From Chitinophagales bacterium (lineage in GTDB: Bacteria; Bacteroidota; Bacteroidia; Chitinophagales; Chitinophagaceae), in assembly GCA_015654695.1 (NCBI GenBank), contig JAATGJ010000123.1, positions 1-64,000 on the forward strand: DNA of 64,000 nucleotides. The letters are read 5' to 3'. The translations under genes and the position numbers were made by a program. Positions 7,393-15,753 of the stretch are shown in pieces (position 1 is the first letter of the stretch; each line of letters starts with the position of its first letter). The notes under the pieces are model-generated. The model was not told the DNA's origin. It did no database searches and saw only the letters and a program-made list of their open reading frames with translations.

Positions 7393-10299
7393 TCATAATT
7401 TAATTGAATACTTTCTTTCTCTTTGTTTGAAAGCTTCTCCACCACCCTCAAGAATGTCGCAGACATGTTCTCTTATTCCTTGACTTAATAGTACTGAGTT
7501 TACTCTTTCATTTTTAGGGAAGGAATGTTCTAAAGAGCCATTTACGTATTCAAAACGATACCTTCCTGTTTCTTTTTCTATTTGCTGCCCTCTTTGATTT
7601 GCAACAACGATGTTTTCCGTATCAGTAGCAACAACAAGATTAGCATTATGTGATACAATAATTATTTGCCTATCTTTTTTCCTTTCTTTTATCATTTTAC
7701 AAAGCAAATCATATATAGTTCTGTTATCCAAATTGTCTTCAGGTTGGTCAATTAATATTGGAAACTCTGATGAACTAATTTGCAAAAAGAGAATTAGAAG
7801 AACAGTTCCCTTTTTTCCTGGTGACATGCTCAATAAATTATCTCCTTTGTAGGTTACTGTGTAATCTATTTCAAAGGAGTCTTTAATTAAGCCACGCAGA
7901 ACATCTTCAAGCGAAGTTCTTACTCTTAAAGGAATACTTTCCTCCCTGCTATAAAAAAGCTTGTCGTCAAATACCCTAAGTTGTTTTTCATAAAAATCAG
8001 GAATTGAATTATAGTTAACTAGCCCTGCTGTCTGAAAAGAATTAAAAAAGTGATCGCTGCTTAATGCTGCTTTATTGACTTGTTCGTACAAAGTAAAATT
8101 ATTCAGCTTATAAATGACGGTAGACTTTAGTTCAATGTCAGATCCAATATTCTTTTTTGTCTCATTTACTTTTTGTTCAATCATTTGATATGAGTTAAAC
8201 CTTTTTTTCAACAAGGATGCAGTTTGTTTCCGTATTGTGTTGTATTCCTCGAATAAATTTTTGAATTGACTTTCTAAAGCCAAAGCATTTTGGAATTTTA
8301 TTTTTTCACTTTCTAGTTGTGCTGTTAGTTTTTGTAACTCCTTTTGTCCTGCAATTTTCTTTAGCAGCGGTTCAAGTTTTTGACCATTTAGTTTTATTTT
8401 TTGATTTACCTCAGATTTCTTTTTTGTTAAATCGAGTTTCTCTATTTCATTTTTCAAATTGGCAATTAATAAATCAAAATCGGTTTCAATTTTGAGTTTG
8501 ATTGCCTTTATATCTTCGGGCACTTCGCCCAACTCATCTAAGATTCTATCAACTTGTCCCTTTAAATAAACTTGATTATTTTCTTCGATTTTACCCAACA
8601 AATTTGCTTTTGATGTTATAACTTCTGACACTACTTTACTAAGAGTAAGTTCCTTTAAATTTATGCCTCTTAACTCCGAATCGTTAACACTTTTTTCAGA
8701 TAACAATTTATTGTATTCACCAAATTCTGTTTTTGAAAGGTTAGAGACTTTCTGGCCTTGTAAAATTTCAATTTCAATTTTTTCAAATGCTTTTTTAATA
8801 TTCTCAGAATTACCCGTATCCTTAGATTTTTTTTGAACCTCAAGAACTTTATTTCGTACTTTGAAATATTCGTTAAGTAATCTTTCAATTTCAGAAGTTG
8901 TATCTGTAATTGACCTTGTTGTTTCCTCAAAAAATTCTTTGAAATCAGTATCTTGAAGGAGAATATTTTTTATCAAACTATTCAGTTCTTCTTTATTGTT
9001 CTTTTCTACAAGGTAGTTGATGTAAAGTTGAGGGATATAAATAATCTTATGAAGTTTGCTTGTTGTATCAGTGTTACTATATAAATCTATATCGCCATTC
9101 TTCCATGTTACTTTAAAGTCAAAAGCTGAATCAAACTTGTACCCTTCAAACCCTAAACGCTTAGAAGCTCTATCTACCTGTTCTGGGTCTATGCTTTTAG
9201 CCGTTGAAAAAATTAATAATGATTTTCCAGATGATTTTCCACCAATGATTGCATTCAAGTTTTCATTCAGCAAAATTTTCTGATTTCCAAATAAGTTAAC
9301 TGAATCAATAAACTGTAATTCAGAAATTATGAATCTTTCGTTTTTAACATCAGGTTTTAGTGCTTGAATTTTTACTCTATCTTCTGGTTCGTAAAGCGTT
9401 TGCCTAAGCCCTTCAAAAGTAGGGTCTGCTTTAATCCAGCAATACCTGTTATCGTCTGGGTTGAAAACTTTTTCATTTGAATGTGCATCGCATCCATGAA
9501 AACAAGGTTTTAATGTTCCGCACTTACGTATGACAGTTTTTTCATTATCAATGCTTTTGCCAATAAAGTAAGTTCTGTCTTTTTCATTTGGTGAAAATAT
9601 TGCATCGGAAAATTGGTAAAAACTTTGTCGTGTTGCATCTAACTGTGATTCTTCTTTGTTAATAAAGAATTCTTCATGTTTGATAATGCCAGTTACTCCG
9701 TCTGTACTTTTATTGGAAACTACAATGATTGTGTTTTCTCTGAGAGTTGGGTCGTTTTTGAAAAGGAGTTGAAGCGAATCCAACCCTATTACATATTGTT
9801 CGACTCCCTTTTTGTATGCCGCCTCTGCATCAAGGCTTGTGTTGTTTGAGTGATCTCTGCCGAAACGAATTAGTTCATCTCTTGTAGCGGAATAACTACT
9901 TTTAGAATTTGTAAACTTTAGTTTACCCAAAAATCGGCTTTCAATTTCTGTGTCAATGGCAGGATTAAAAATGCAATGTAGATTTATTGGAGTTGAAGAA
10001 CCTGTAACAGGTAAAACTCTTATTTCAATATTTGGTAAGACAAGCTCAAATTGCTTAATAATTTTCCCGCTGGAAATGTAATCTTTAAACTTAAAATAAT
10101 TCACAATGCTGAAATAGTCAGTAATTCCAATTACATCAATTTCTTCTATGGAATTGTTAATTGTCTCTACATAATTGACCCATTTTTCTTGCGGATTTGC
10201 ACCGGTAAATTGGTCATTTTTTTTTGTTTCTGGTGTATGAATATGTAAATCCCACTTACGCCAAACTGAACCTCTTTTATATTTTGTGTAATCTGCCAT
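7393..10299 (-). CDS. TrlF-like PHP-domain phosphoesterase fused to an SMC-like ATPase
   Basis: 968 aa. The N-terminal 300 residues are a PHP-type metal-dependent phosphoesterase: DLHIHTP (His19, His21), GITDYF (Asp61), NLHC (His108) and HGCDAHS (Asp271, His273). A Rad50/SMC-like ATPase follows: Walker A GGKSSGKS (353-360), a long coiled-coil middle (about 450-730), a signature-like SPGKKG (826-831), Walker B ILIDQPEDN (about 848) and SHNANL (883). This architecture matches proteins annotated as the TrlF family of AAA-like ATPases. It probably cleaves nucleic acid or a nucleotide in an ATP-gated way, though substrate and activity are inferred. First gene of a four-gene operon in an accessory island, which suggests defence. 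Confidence 0.85.
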   Translation of the reverse strand: MADYTKYKRGSVWRKWDLHIHTPETKKNDQFTGANPQEKWVNYVETINNSIEEIDVIGITDYFSIVNYFKFKDYISSGKIIKQFELVLPNIEIRVLPVTGSSTPINLHCIFNPAIDTEIESRFLGKLKFTNSKSSYSATRDELIRFGRDHSNNTSLDAEAAYKKGVEQYVIGLDSLQLLFKNDPTLRENTIIVVSNKSTDGVTGIIKHEEFFINKEESQLDATRQSFYQFSDAIFSPNEKDRTYFIGKSIDNEKTVIRKCGTLKPCFHGCDAHSNEKVFNPDDNRYCWIKADPTFEGLRQTLYEPEDRVKIQALKPDVKNERFIISELQFIDSVNLFGNQKILLNENLNAIIGGKSSGKSLLIFSTAKSIDPEQVDRASKRLGFEGYKFDSAFDFKVTWKNGDIDLYSNTDTTSKLHKIIYIPQLYINYLVEKNNKEELNSLIKNILLQDTDFKEFFEETTRSITDTTSEIERLLNEYFKVRNKVLEVQKKSKDTGNSENIKKAFEKIEIEILQGQKVSNLSKTEFGEYNKLLSEKSVNDSELRGINLKELTLSKVVSEVITSKANLLGKIEENNQVYLKGQVDRILDELGEVPEDIKAIKLKIETDFDLLIANLKNEIEKLDLTKKKSEVNQKIKLNGQKLEPLLKKIAGQKELQKLTAQLESEKIKFQNALALESQFKNLFEEYNTIRKQTASLLKKRFNSYQMIEQKVNETKKNIGSDIELKSTVIYKLNNFTLYEQVNKAALSSDHFFNSFQTAGLVNYNSIPDFYEKQLRVFDDKLFYSREESIPLRVRTSLEDVLRGLIKDSFEIDYTVTYKGDNLLSMSPGKKGTVLLILFLQISSSEFPILIDQPEDNLDNRTIYDLLCKMIKERKKDRQIIIVSHNANLVVATDTENIVVANQRGQQIEKETGRYRFEYVNGSLEHSFPKNERVNSVLLSQGIREHVCDILEGGGEAFKQRERKYSIKL

Positions 10300-11174
10300 A
10301 GTTAGGTTTAATGTTTAGCCAAAAAATAGTTCGGTTCTTTTTTATTTGCTTCTTTGGCCGGATTTCAAAATCTTTTTTAAGAAGCGTCAGCTCAAGTTTG
10401 CGGTGTCGTCACAGGATTGCCGATATCACAACGAGTAAACTAGTTGTGGTGTGTGTAATATCGAATATACGAACATATTACTTTTTTTTGGTTGAATATT
10501 GTTTCTTTGATTTTCAGCCATTTAAACCTTTTGAAATCATTTTGTTTCTCTCCTAACTGTTGCGACAATACACAAGGCAACATGCAAAACTGCATTATAA
10601 AGAACTTTTTTATGTACTACGGAGCTTTAAATATTCATTATATCCTTACTGGTAAAATGCAGATAACGCAATATGGATTAATTTTTAAAGCAATCCTTTC
10701 AAGCTCAATTGCTCCAAATATTGATTTAACTGGTTTGTACTTTTAAAATATCTGAAAGTTATTATTACATTCTATTAACGACTTGAGTGTTAAAGCTGCT
10801 ATAAAAGGGGTAGGACTCATGTTCTGAAACCAATTCATTGTTATTTGATGCCTTTGTGACCGGGTAGGATTAAAATCTGAAACATTCTGATCCATAGCTA
10901 GATGTTTCAATATAGATGTGGTCGCGGCAAGGTGGTTATAATCCCACCCCCATAAGAAAGTTTAAGGCTTTCCACCACCCCCTATTTGTTTATGTGTGTA
11001 AACATGTTTTAAGGTGTCTTAAAAGGTCACATTATTATATGCAGTACATTTTCGACTATTACATTATTCTTTTAGTGTGTATAGCAAAAAGCTAGAAAGT
11101 TTTAGCATTGTTTTAGCGGAGAAATAAAAAACTTTGTAAAACGGAGATCATAAAGGGTTTAGCAGTTTTATAAG
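10300..11174. other. 875-bp non-coding border of the island
   Basis: Between the TrlF-like gene and the tRNA there is no convincing gene. Open frames at 10311-10556 and 10492-10746 encode Phe/Cys-rich strings without domain features. The 5' part must hold the promoter of the minus-strand operon. An imperfect repeat, GGGTAGGA followed by a TCTGAAAC motif, occurs at about 10808 and again at about 10861. Composition is AT-rich like the island. The island junction is expected at or close to the tRNA 3' end at 11175. Confidence 0.5.
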
Positions 11175-11246
11175 TAGCCTCGGCGGGAATCGAACCTGCA
11201 TCTGGGGCTTCGGAGGCCCTTATACTATCCATTGTACTACGAGGCC
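11175..11246 (-). tRNA. tRNA-Arg (anticodon CCG)
   Basis: 72 nt on the minus strand. The acceptor stem is GGCCTCG with CGAGGCT (first pair G-U), the D-stem is GTAC/GTAT, the anticodon loop is CTCCGAA giving anticodon CCG, and the T-arm has loop TTCGATT with one A-C mismatch in the stem. Discriminator is A and no CCA is encoded. Its 3' end faces the AT-rich island, the usual arrangement when an integrative element has inserted at a tRNA 3' end and restored it. Confidence 0.92.
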
Positions 11247-11418
11247 AAACTATTCAGCACAGTATCCGGTGTAAATAGAGCCTGCAATATTACGCCAAAA
11301 AAATAAAGTTCAGCGATCAATTCTAGTTTGCCATTGATGGTACATCCATGAACAATGATTTTATTTCAATCCCTTTATTCTGAGCGGGAAATCCTATATT
11401 TAGCCAGTATTTTTTTCT

Positions 11419-12018
11419 ATGACAGAATCAGCTTTTCTTCATTTGAAATCAGGGATACTGCGAATGCTGGGCGACGGTTTGGATCCCAAACTGAGTTATC
11501 ATAGCCTGGAGCATACGGAAGATGTGTTACAACAGGCTGAACGTATTGCTGCCGCTGAACATATTACTGATGACAGGTTATTGCTGCTGATAAAGATCGC
11601 AGCGCTTTTTCATGATACCGGGTTCCTTGATACCTACAAAGGACATGAAGAACGATCCTGCGAGATCATGATTGAAAATATAGATACAAACCTGTTTGAG
11701 AAGGATGAATTAAAGATGATGAGAGGCATGATCATGGCTACCAAAGTACCTCAATCAGCCGTCACATTACCTGAAATGATCCTCTGTGATGCAGACCTGG
11801 ATTATCTTGGGAGGAATGATTTTGGAATGATCAGTTCTCACCTGAAGGCTGAGTTCCTGGCTTATGGTGTTGTCAAGAATGATAAAGAATGGGATAAGCT
11901 GCAGGTAAAATTCTTTGAAGGACATCATTACTTTACCGGTTCATCTGTTGCAACGAGGAACCCGGTAAAAATGCAGCACCTCGTGTTATTAAAACAAAAA
12001 CTAAGAACAAGATCATAA
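11419..12018 (+). CDS. HD-domain phosphohydrolase
   Basis: 199 aa. The metal-binding set of the HD superfamily is visible: YHSLEHTEDV (His28, His32), ALFHDTGF (His65-Asp66), GHEERS (His76) and LCDADLDYL (Asp124/126). HD proteins hydrolyse phosphate esters, often of nucleotides or cyclic nucleotides; the substrate here cannot be read from sequence. It is the first of three co-directional genes (17 bp, then 9 bp gaps) with an MFS/HEAT protein and a cyclic-nucleotide-binding protein. This context is compatible with a nucleotide-signalling role. Confidence 0.8.
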   Translation: MTESAFLHLKSGILRMLGDGLDPKLSYHSLEHTEDVLQQAERIAAAEHITDDRLLLLIKIAALFHDTGFLDTYKGHEERSCEIMIENIDTNLFEKDELKMMRGMIMATKVPQSAVTLPEMILCDADLDYLGRNDFGMISSHLKAEFLAYGVVKNDKEWDKLQVKFFEGHHYFTGSSVATRNPVKMQHLVLLKQKLRTRS

Positions 12019-12034
12019 ATGCAGTCAACCGATT

Positions 12035-14794
12035 ATGGGCTCACGTAGTTTCTGGTTAAGGATATTGAATGTCTATCCCGAAGAATGGGGCATAGTAAAA
12101 CGTCTGTATATATTTCAGTTCTTCCAGGGCGCCGGAATCGCTTTCTTTTTCACTTCGGGGTTCGCACAGTTTTTAAAAAAATTTCCCATTACCGAATTGC
12201 CCTGGGTAATGGTCTTCTCAGCTTCGTTGTTATGGATCACAGGCCTGCTCTATACCAGGCTGGAACATAAGCTGAAATTTGCCATGTTTAATGTGATGAT
12301 CATTTTGTTTATGGCTGGCAGTATGTTGTTGTTGTGGGCTATCGGTTCTTCCGTAACCCAAAATTGGTTTTATTACCTGCTGCTTGCGTGGTTTAATGTA
12401 TTGTATCTTTTAAACAACATGGAATTTTGGGGGATCGCAGCCATCCTTTTTGACCTCCGGCAAAGTAAACGCTTGTTTGCCGTCATTAGCGCCGGTGATA
12501 TCCCGGCTAAATTTATCGGCTATACACTGGCGCTGATTTTTGTACCTTATACTGGTACGCAAAATCTTTTATTGATCGGGGCTGTTTGTATGCTGGCTTC
12601 ATTGCCTTTTTTTCAAAGCATTGTAAAATCCGGTAAATTAAATATACCTCATGCAAATCATAAACATGACGATAAAAAGCAATCGCCGCAGAAGATCAGG
12701 AAACTATTGGTGAATATCGCTACCAATAGCTATATCAGGCGTATAGCATTTATTTCCATGCTTACTTCTACCTGTGTTATCCTGGTCAACTATGGTTTTT
12801 ACGGGGAAGTAAGAAAAGCGTATTCAGACGACGTATCACTGGCGAAATTTATCGCTTTCTTTTATGCCGGCCTTCGTATTGTAGCATTTGTTACAAAAAT
12901 GTTTTTTGCCAGCAGGCTCACTTCTTCCATCGGCGTCAGGTCGGCCATGTTCATCACTCCCGTTGGGATGTTACTGCTGATTGCACTCATCATGGGTATT
13001 GATTGGCTTTCACCAGGCGAAAAACTGATCTTTTACCTGTTTGGTATTTGTTCTATTATTATAGATGTATTGAGAACTTCTTTTAATTCACCTGTTCTGC
13101 TTACGCTGATGCAGCCATTGCCCATGCATGAGCGGTTAAGGGCGCATAATATAGTAAAAGGTATCATGGATCCCTTTGCTTCTTTTTTATCCGGTGTTTT
13201 TTTACTTTCATTATTTTATCTGCATGACCGGGTTGACCTGATGTTCCTGTCTTACGTATTAATGGTTCTGGGAGGCTTGTGGGTGATCGGGGTAATTTTG
13301 GTAAACCGTCAGTACCTGCATATTCTTATTAAAACTATCGGCAGCCGTTATTTTAGCAGCGAAGAGTTTAACCTGAACAATGAAACGGTATCAGCGCATA
13401 TCAGGAAGAAACTGGAAACAGGCAATGACCTGGAAGTGATCAGTATTCTGCGGTTGCTGAATAATAAAGTGGACCCGGTAGCGGATGACCTGATCGCCGG
13501 TTTATTACATCATCCGTCAGAGCAGGTGAAGCTGGAAGCCATACGGCTTATAAAAAACCGTCACGGCGATTATGTAAAAGAAAAGCTGGAAGCGTTGCTG
13601 CAAAGTGATGAACCCGCTTCGATCAAAATGGAAGCAGTGAAAACTTTGTGTAAGATTGGAAACAATAAATGGGGCTTACCTGCTTACCTGTATAATACCG
13701 TGGAAGAAATGCGCATTGCGGCTATTACCGGTATGTTAAGCAACCATGATGAGGGGATAAAAAAAATGGCAGAATCGACGCTGAACCGTTTATTACTTTC
13801 AAAAGAGAGAAAAGACAAAAAAAACGCTATCGCCATCCTGGACGAAGTGAAGGATGAATACGACTCCCCGGAACATATTCAACTATTAAAGGATGGCGAC
13901 CCGGAGATCCGTGACCTGGCCATAAAAGCAGTTGGAAAATCCTCCCGCAGCGAAACGCTTGTTGCTTTGTTTGGCGATATTGGCACAAACGAAAAACAGG
14001 TTTTGGCATCCTTATATAATGCCGGGGCCAACGCTATACCCGTATTAAAAGAACAGGTTACAGGGACTGCTATGCCAGTTGTACTACAGGATAAATTAAT
14101 TACTCTTTGTGGTAAGATAGGAGGGGACAGGGCCGTACAGGTATTGCTGGAACTGCTGAAGATGCAACCGCAACATACATCCACCATCATCAAGGCCCTT
14201 CATCGCTGCAGGTTTATTGCCGATGCAGATACGCAAAAACAATTAGAAGCTATTGCCGGTATTTATATTATCAACGGAGTAGAACTATTGCACATGCAGC
14301 AGGGCCTTTCCAAAAAAGACCCCAGGTATGATATACTGAACAGTTCATTGCAGGATGAGATACAGGATATCCGGGAAATATTATTATCTCTTTTTGGATG
14401 TATTTACGACCGGGAAAAGATCAACCAGGTAAAGTACGGACTCAATACAAAACATAAAGAAAGTATCGCCAATTCCATGGAGATAATAGAACTGACGGTA
14501 AAGAAAGAGATCGGCAAACAATTCAATACATTATTTGAAAACACCAGTATTGAGCAACGCTGTATAGCGTTGCGGGCATTATTTACGGAAAAAAAGTTTG
14601 GACGGGTAGAGCATATCCTGGAAAGGATACTTTCTGAAAAACCAGTGATCTATTATAACTGGACAAAAGCCTGCTCCATGTATATTTCCAAAAAATATGA
14701 TCATTCACTGGACAGAGGGCTGTATAAAAAATACGTTGACTCGGACAATAAGTTGTTGAAAGAAACTGCATTGTTTGCAGTTTCAACCCCTTAA
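12035..14794 (+). CDS. MFS-like transporter fused to a HEAT-repeat domain
   Basis: 919 aa. The first 420 or so residues contain about a dozen hydrophobic helices in an MFS arrangement resembling the ATP/ADP carrier (Npt) group. Residues about 440-900 are soluble helical repeats of HEAT type, for example the segments with LEVISILRLLN, EQVKLEAIRLI, ASIKMEAVKTL and PEIRDLAIKAV. This fusion is known in several bacterial lineages, in some of which a cyclic-nucleotide domain is also attached. Here that domain is a separate gene 9 bp downstream, suggesting that the two proteins form a ligand-regulated membrane complex. Transported substrate unknown. Confidence 0.75.
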   Translation: MGSRSFWLRILNVYPEEWGIVKRLYIFQFFQGAGIAFFFTSGFAQFLKKFPITELPWVMVFSASLLWITGLLYTRLEHKLKFAMFNVMIILFMAGSMLLLWAIGSSVTQNWFYYLLLAWFNVLYLLNNMEFWGIAAILFDLRQSKRLFAVISAGDIPAKFIGYTLALIFVPYTGTQNLLLIGAVCMLASLPFFQSIVKSGKLNIPHANHKHDDKKQSPQKIRKLLVNIATNSYIRRIAFISMLTSTCVILVNYGFYGEVRKAYSDDVSLAKFIAFFYAGLRIVAFVTKMFFASRLTSSIGVRSAMFITPVGMLLLIALIMGIDWLSPGEKLIFYLFGICSIIIDVLRTSFNSPVLLTLMQPLPMHERLRAHNIVKGIMDPFASFLSGVFLLSLFYLHDRVDLMFLSYVLMVLGGLWVIGVILVNRQYLHILIKTIGSRYFSSEEFNLNNETVSAHIRKKLETGNDLEVISILRLLNNKVDPVADDLIAGLLHHPSEQVKLEAIRLIKNRHGDYVKEKLEALLQSDEPASIKMEAVKTLCKIGNNKWGLPAYLYNTVEEMRIAAITGMLSNHDEGIKKMAESTLNRLLLSKERKDKKNAIAILDEVKDEYDSPEHIQLLKDGDPEIRDLAIKAVGKSSRSETLVALFGDIGTNEKQVLASLYNAGANAIPVLKEQVTGTAMPVVLQDKLITLCGKIGGDRAVQVLLELLKMQPQHTSTIIKALHRCRFIADADTQKQLEAIAGIYIINGVELLHMQQGLSKKDPRYDILNSSLQDEIQDIREILLSLFGCIYDREKINQVKYGLNTKHKESIANSMEIIELTVKKEIGKQFNTLFENTSIEQRCIALRALFTEKKFGRVEHILERILSEKPVIYYNWTKACSMYISKKYDHSLDRGLYKKYVDSDNKLLKETALFAVSTP

Positions 14795-14803
14795 CTTTAT
14801 TAT

Positions 14804-15259
14804 ATGCAAACAACCACCACCGACAGGCTGCTACTCGTAGAAAAAGTTCTTATACTTAAATCGCTGAGTATTTTCAGGGATACTCCCGAACATATTCTTG
14901 CTGACCTGGCTCCTCTTATGGAGGAAGAAGAATATGAAAAGGGCACCGATATTTTTAAAGAAGGAGAAATTGGTGATTGTATGTACATCATATACCAGGG
15001 GGAGGTAAAGATTCACAAAGCAAAAACACAGCTTGCTGTGTTAAGGGAAAAAGAAGTGTTTGGCGAACTCGCTTTACTGGACCCCGAAGTCAGATCGGCC
15101 ACGGCTACCGCTAGTACAGACTGTTTATTATTCAGGATTGACCAGGAACCTTTTTATGAGTTACTGGAAAACCGCACAGAAATAGCAAGGGGCTTTATTA
15201 AAATTCTTTGCCAGCGGCTGAGAGCCCAGAATGAAAAGTCCATACGCACCTCTTTATAA
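14804..15259 (+). CDS. Cyclic-nucleotide-binding domain protein
   Basis: 151 aa, a single CRP-type cNMP-binding domain without a DNA-binding HTH. The phosphate-binding cassette is present: FGELALL (Glu88) and EVRSATATA (Arg97). The Glu and Arg typical of cAMP or cGMP binding are conserved, so ligand binding is likely. It starts 9 bp after the MFS/HEAT gene and probably regulates that protein. A predicted adenylate cyclase lies 9.5 kb downstream (24812-26737) and might supply the ligand; this link is inference. Confidence 0.85.
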   Translation: MQTTTTDRLLLVEKVLILKSLSIFRDTPEHILADLAPLMEEEEYEKGTDIFKEGEIGDCMYIIYQGEVKIHKAKTQLAVLREKEVFGELALLDPEVRSATATASTDCLLFRIDQEPFYELLENRTEIARGFIKILCQRLRAQNEKSIRTSL

Positions 15260-15286
15260 GAATATGGATGGAAGTAAACTATTTAA

Positions 15287-15396
15287 CTACTCCGCTGCTT
15301 TGTCCCATCTACCTGGATTTGCAGCAAATGTCTTCACAGCAATTGCCGGCAATATCACGACAAAAAGCCTTTGTATAATAATCTTTATATAAGAAA
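15287..15396 (-). pseudogene. Decayed fragment of a second marC-like gene (C-terminus)
   Basis: On the minus strand, a frame ending at TAG (15287-15289) reads FVVILPAIAVKTFAAN, closely matching the C-terminal helix FGVILLAIAVKIFATN of the intact MarC protein at 26772-27350. About 60 bp also align at the nucleotide level, including the run TCTTCACAGC and the run GCAATATCAC. Upstream sequence loses similarity quickly and no start is present. A relic of a duplicated or deleted marC paralogue is the simplest explanation. Confidence 0.45.
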
Positions 15397-15430
15397 TGCA
15401 GCCCGGGTTCATGTCATAGCTTAAATAAAT

Positions 15431-15456
15431 GATATACGACTATCTGGTTGTATATC
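15431..15456. repeat. Inverted repeat, 10-bp arms
   Basis: GATATACGAC (15431-15440) pairs with GTTGTATATC (15447-15456) with one G-U pair and a 6-base loop. It lies just before a terminator-like hairpin. Function unknown. Confidence 0.5.
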
Positions 15457-15467
15457 TTCAGAAAAAA

Positions 15468-15490
15468 GGGCTTCCGCCCGACTTTTTTTT
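15468..15490 (+). terminator. Probable intrinsic terminator
   Basis: GGGC-TTCC-GCCC hairpin followed after three bases by a run of eight T. It lies 208 bp downstream of the cNMP-binding gene and would end the 11419-15259 transcript or protect the next gene from read-through. Confidence 0.6.
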
Positions 15491-15753
15491 ATTTTTTATC
15501 CGGATTTGATTATCTTTTGCCTTGATAATAGCCTTTTTCACCTCTTTTATTTCCAGCCCCTTTTTAAAATTACTGTTCGATACTTGTCATTCTGATAGCG
15601 GGTTAATGCCTGGAACTATAGTCAAGTCTGCTATTTGATTTGTTCTTGCGTCTGTCAAAGACAAATCAGGGCAGCTTTTATAATTAACTAAATCATTAAC
15701 GGAAAGCCGGTGATACAACCAGCTTTTTAGTTATACTTCTTAACTGCTTAACT

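Larger units (their letters stand above)
15260..15753. other. 494-bp intergenic region with hairpins and a gene remnant
   Basis: No intact gene is visible. It contains a decayed marC-like fragment (15287-15396, minus), an inverted repeat (15431-15456) and a terminator-like hairpin (15468-15490). The last 200 bp should carry the promoter of the giant secreted protein, but no clear -7 element was found. Confidence 0.6.

Noticed and set aside
8670-8930. Lys/Leu-rich 86-codon frame inside the ATPase gene
   Set aside because: It is an alternative-frame shadow of the coiled-coil-coding region on the same strand.
10311-10746. Two overlapping plus-strand open frames of 81 and 84 codons
   Set aside because: Phe/Cys/Ser-rich without domain signal, overlapping each other, in AT-rich non-coding DNA next to the operon promoter.
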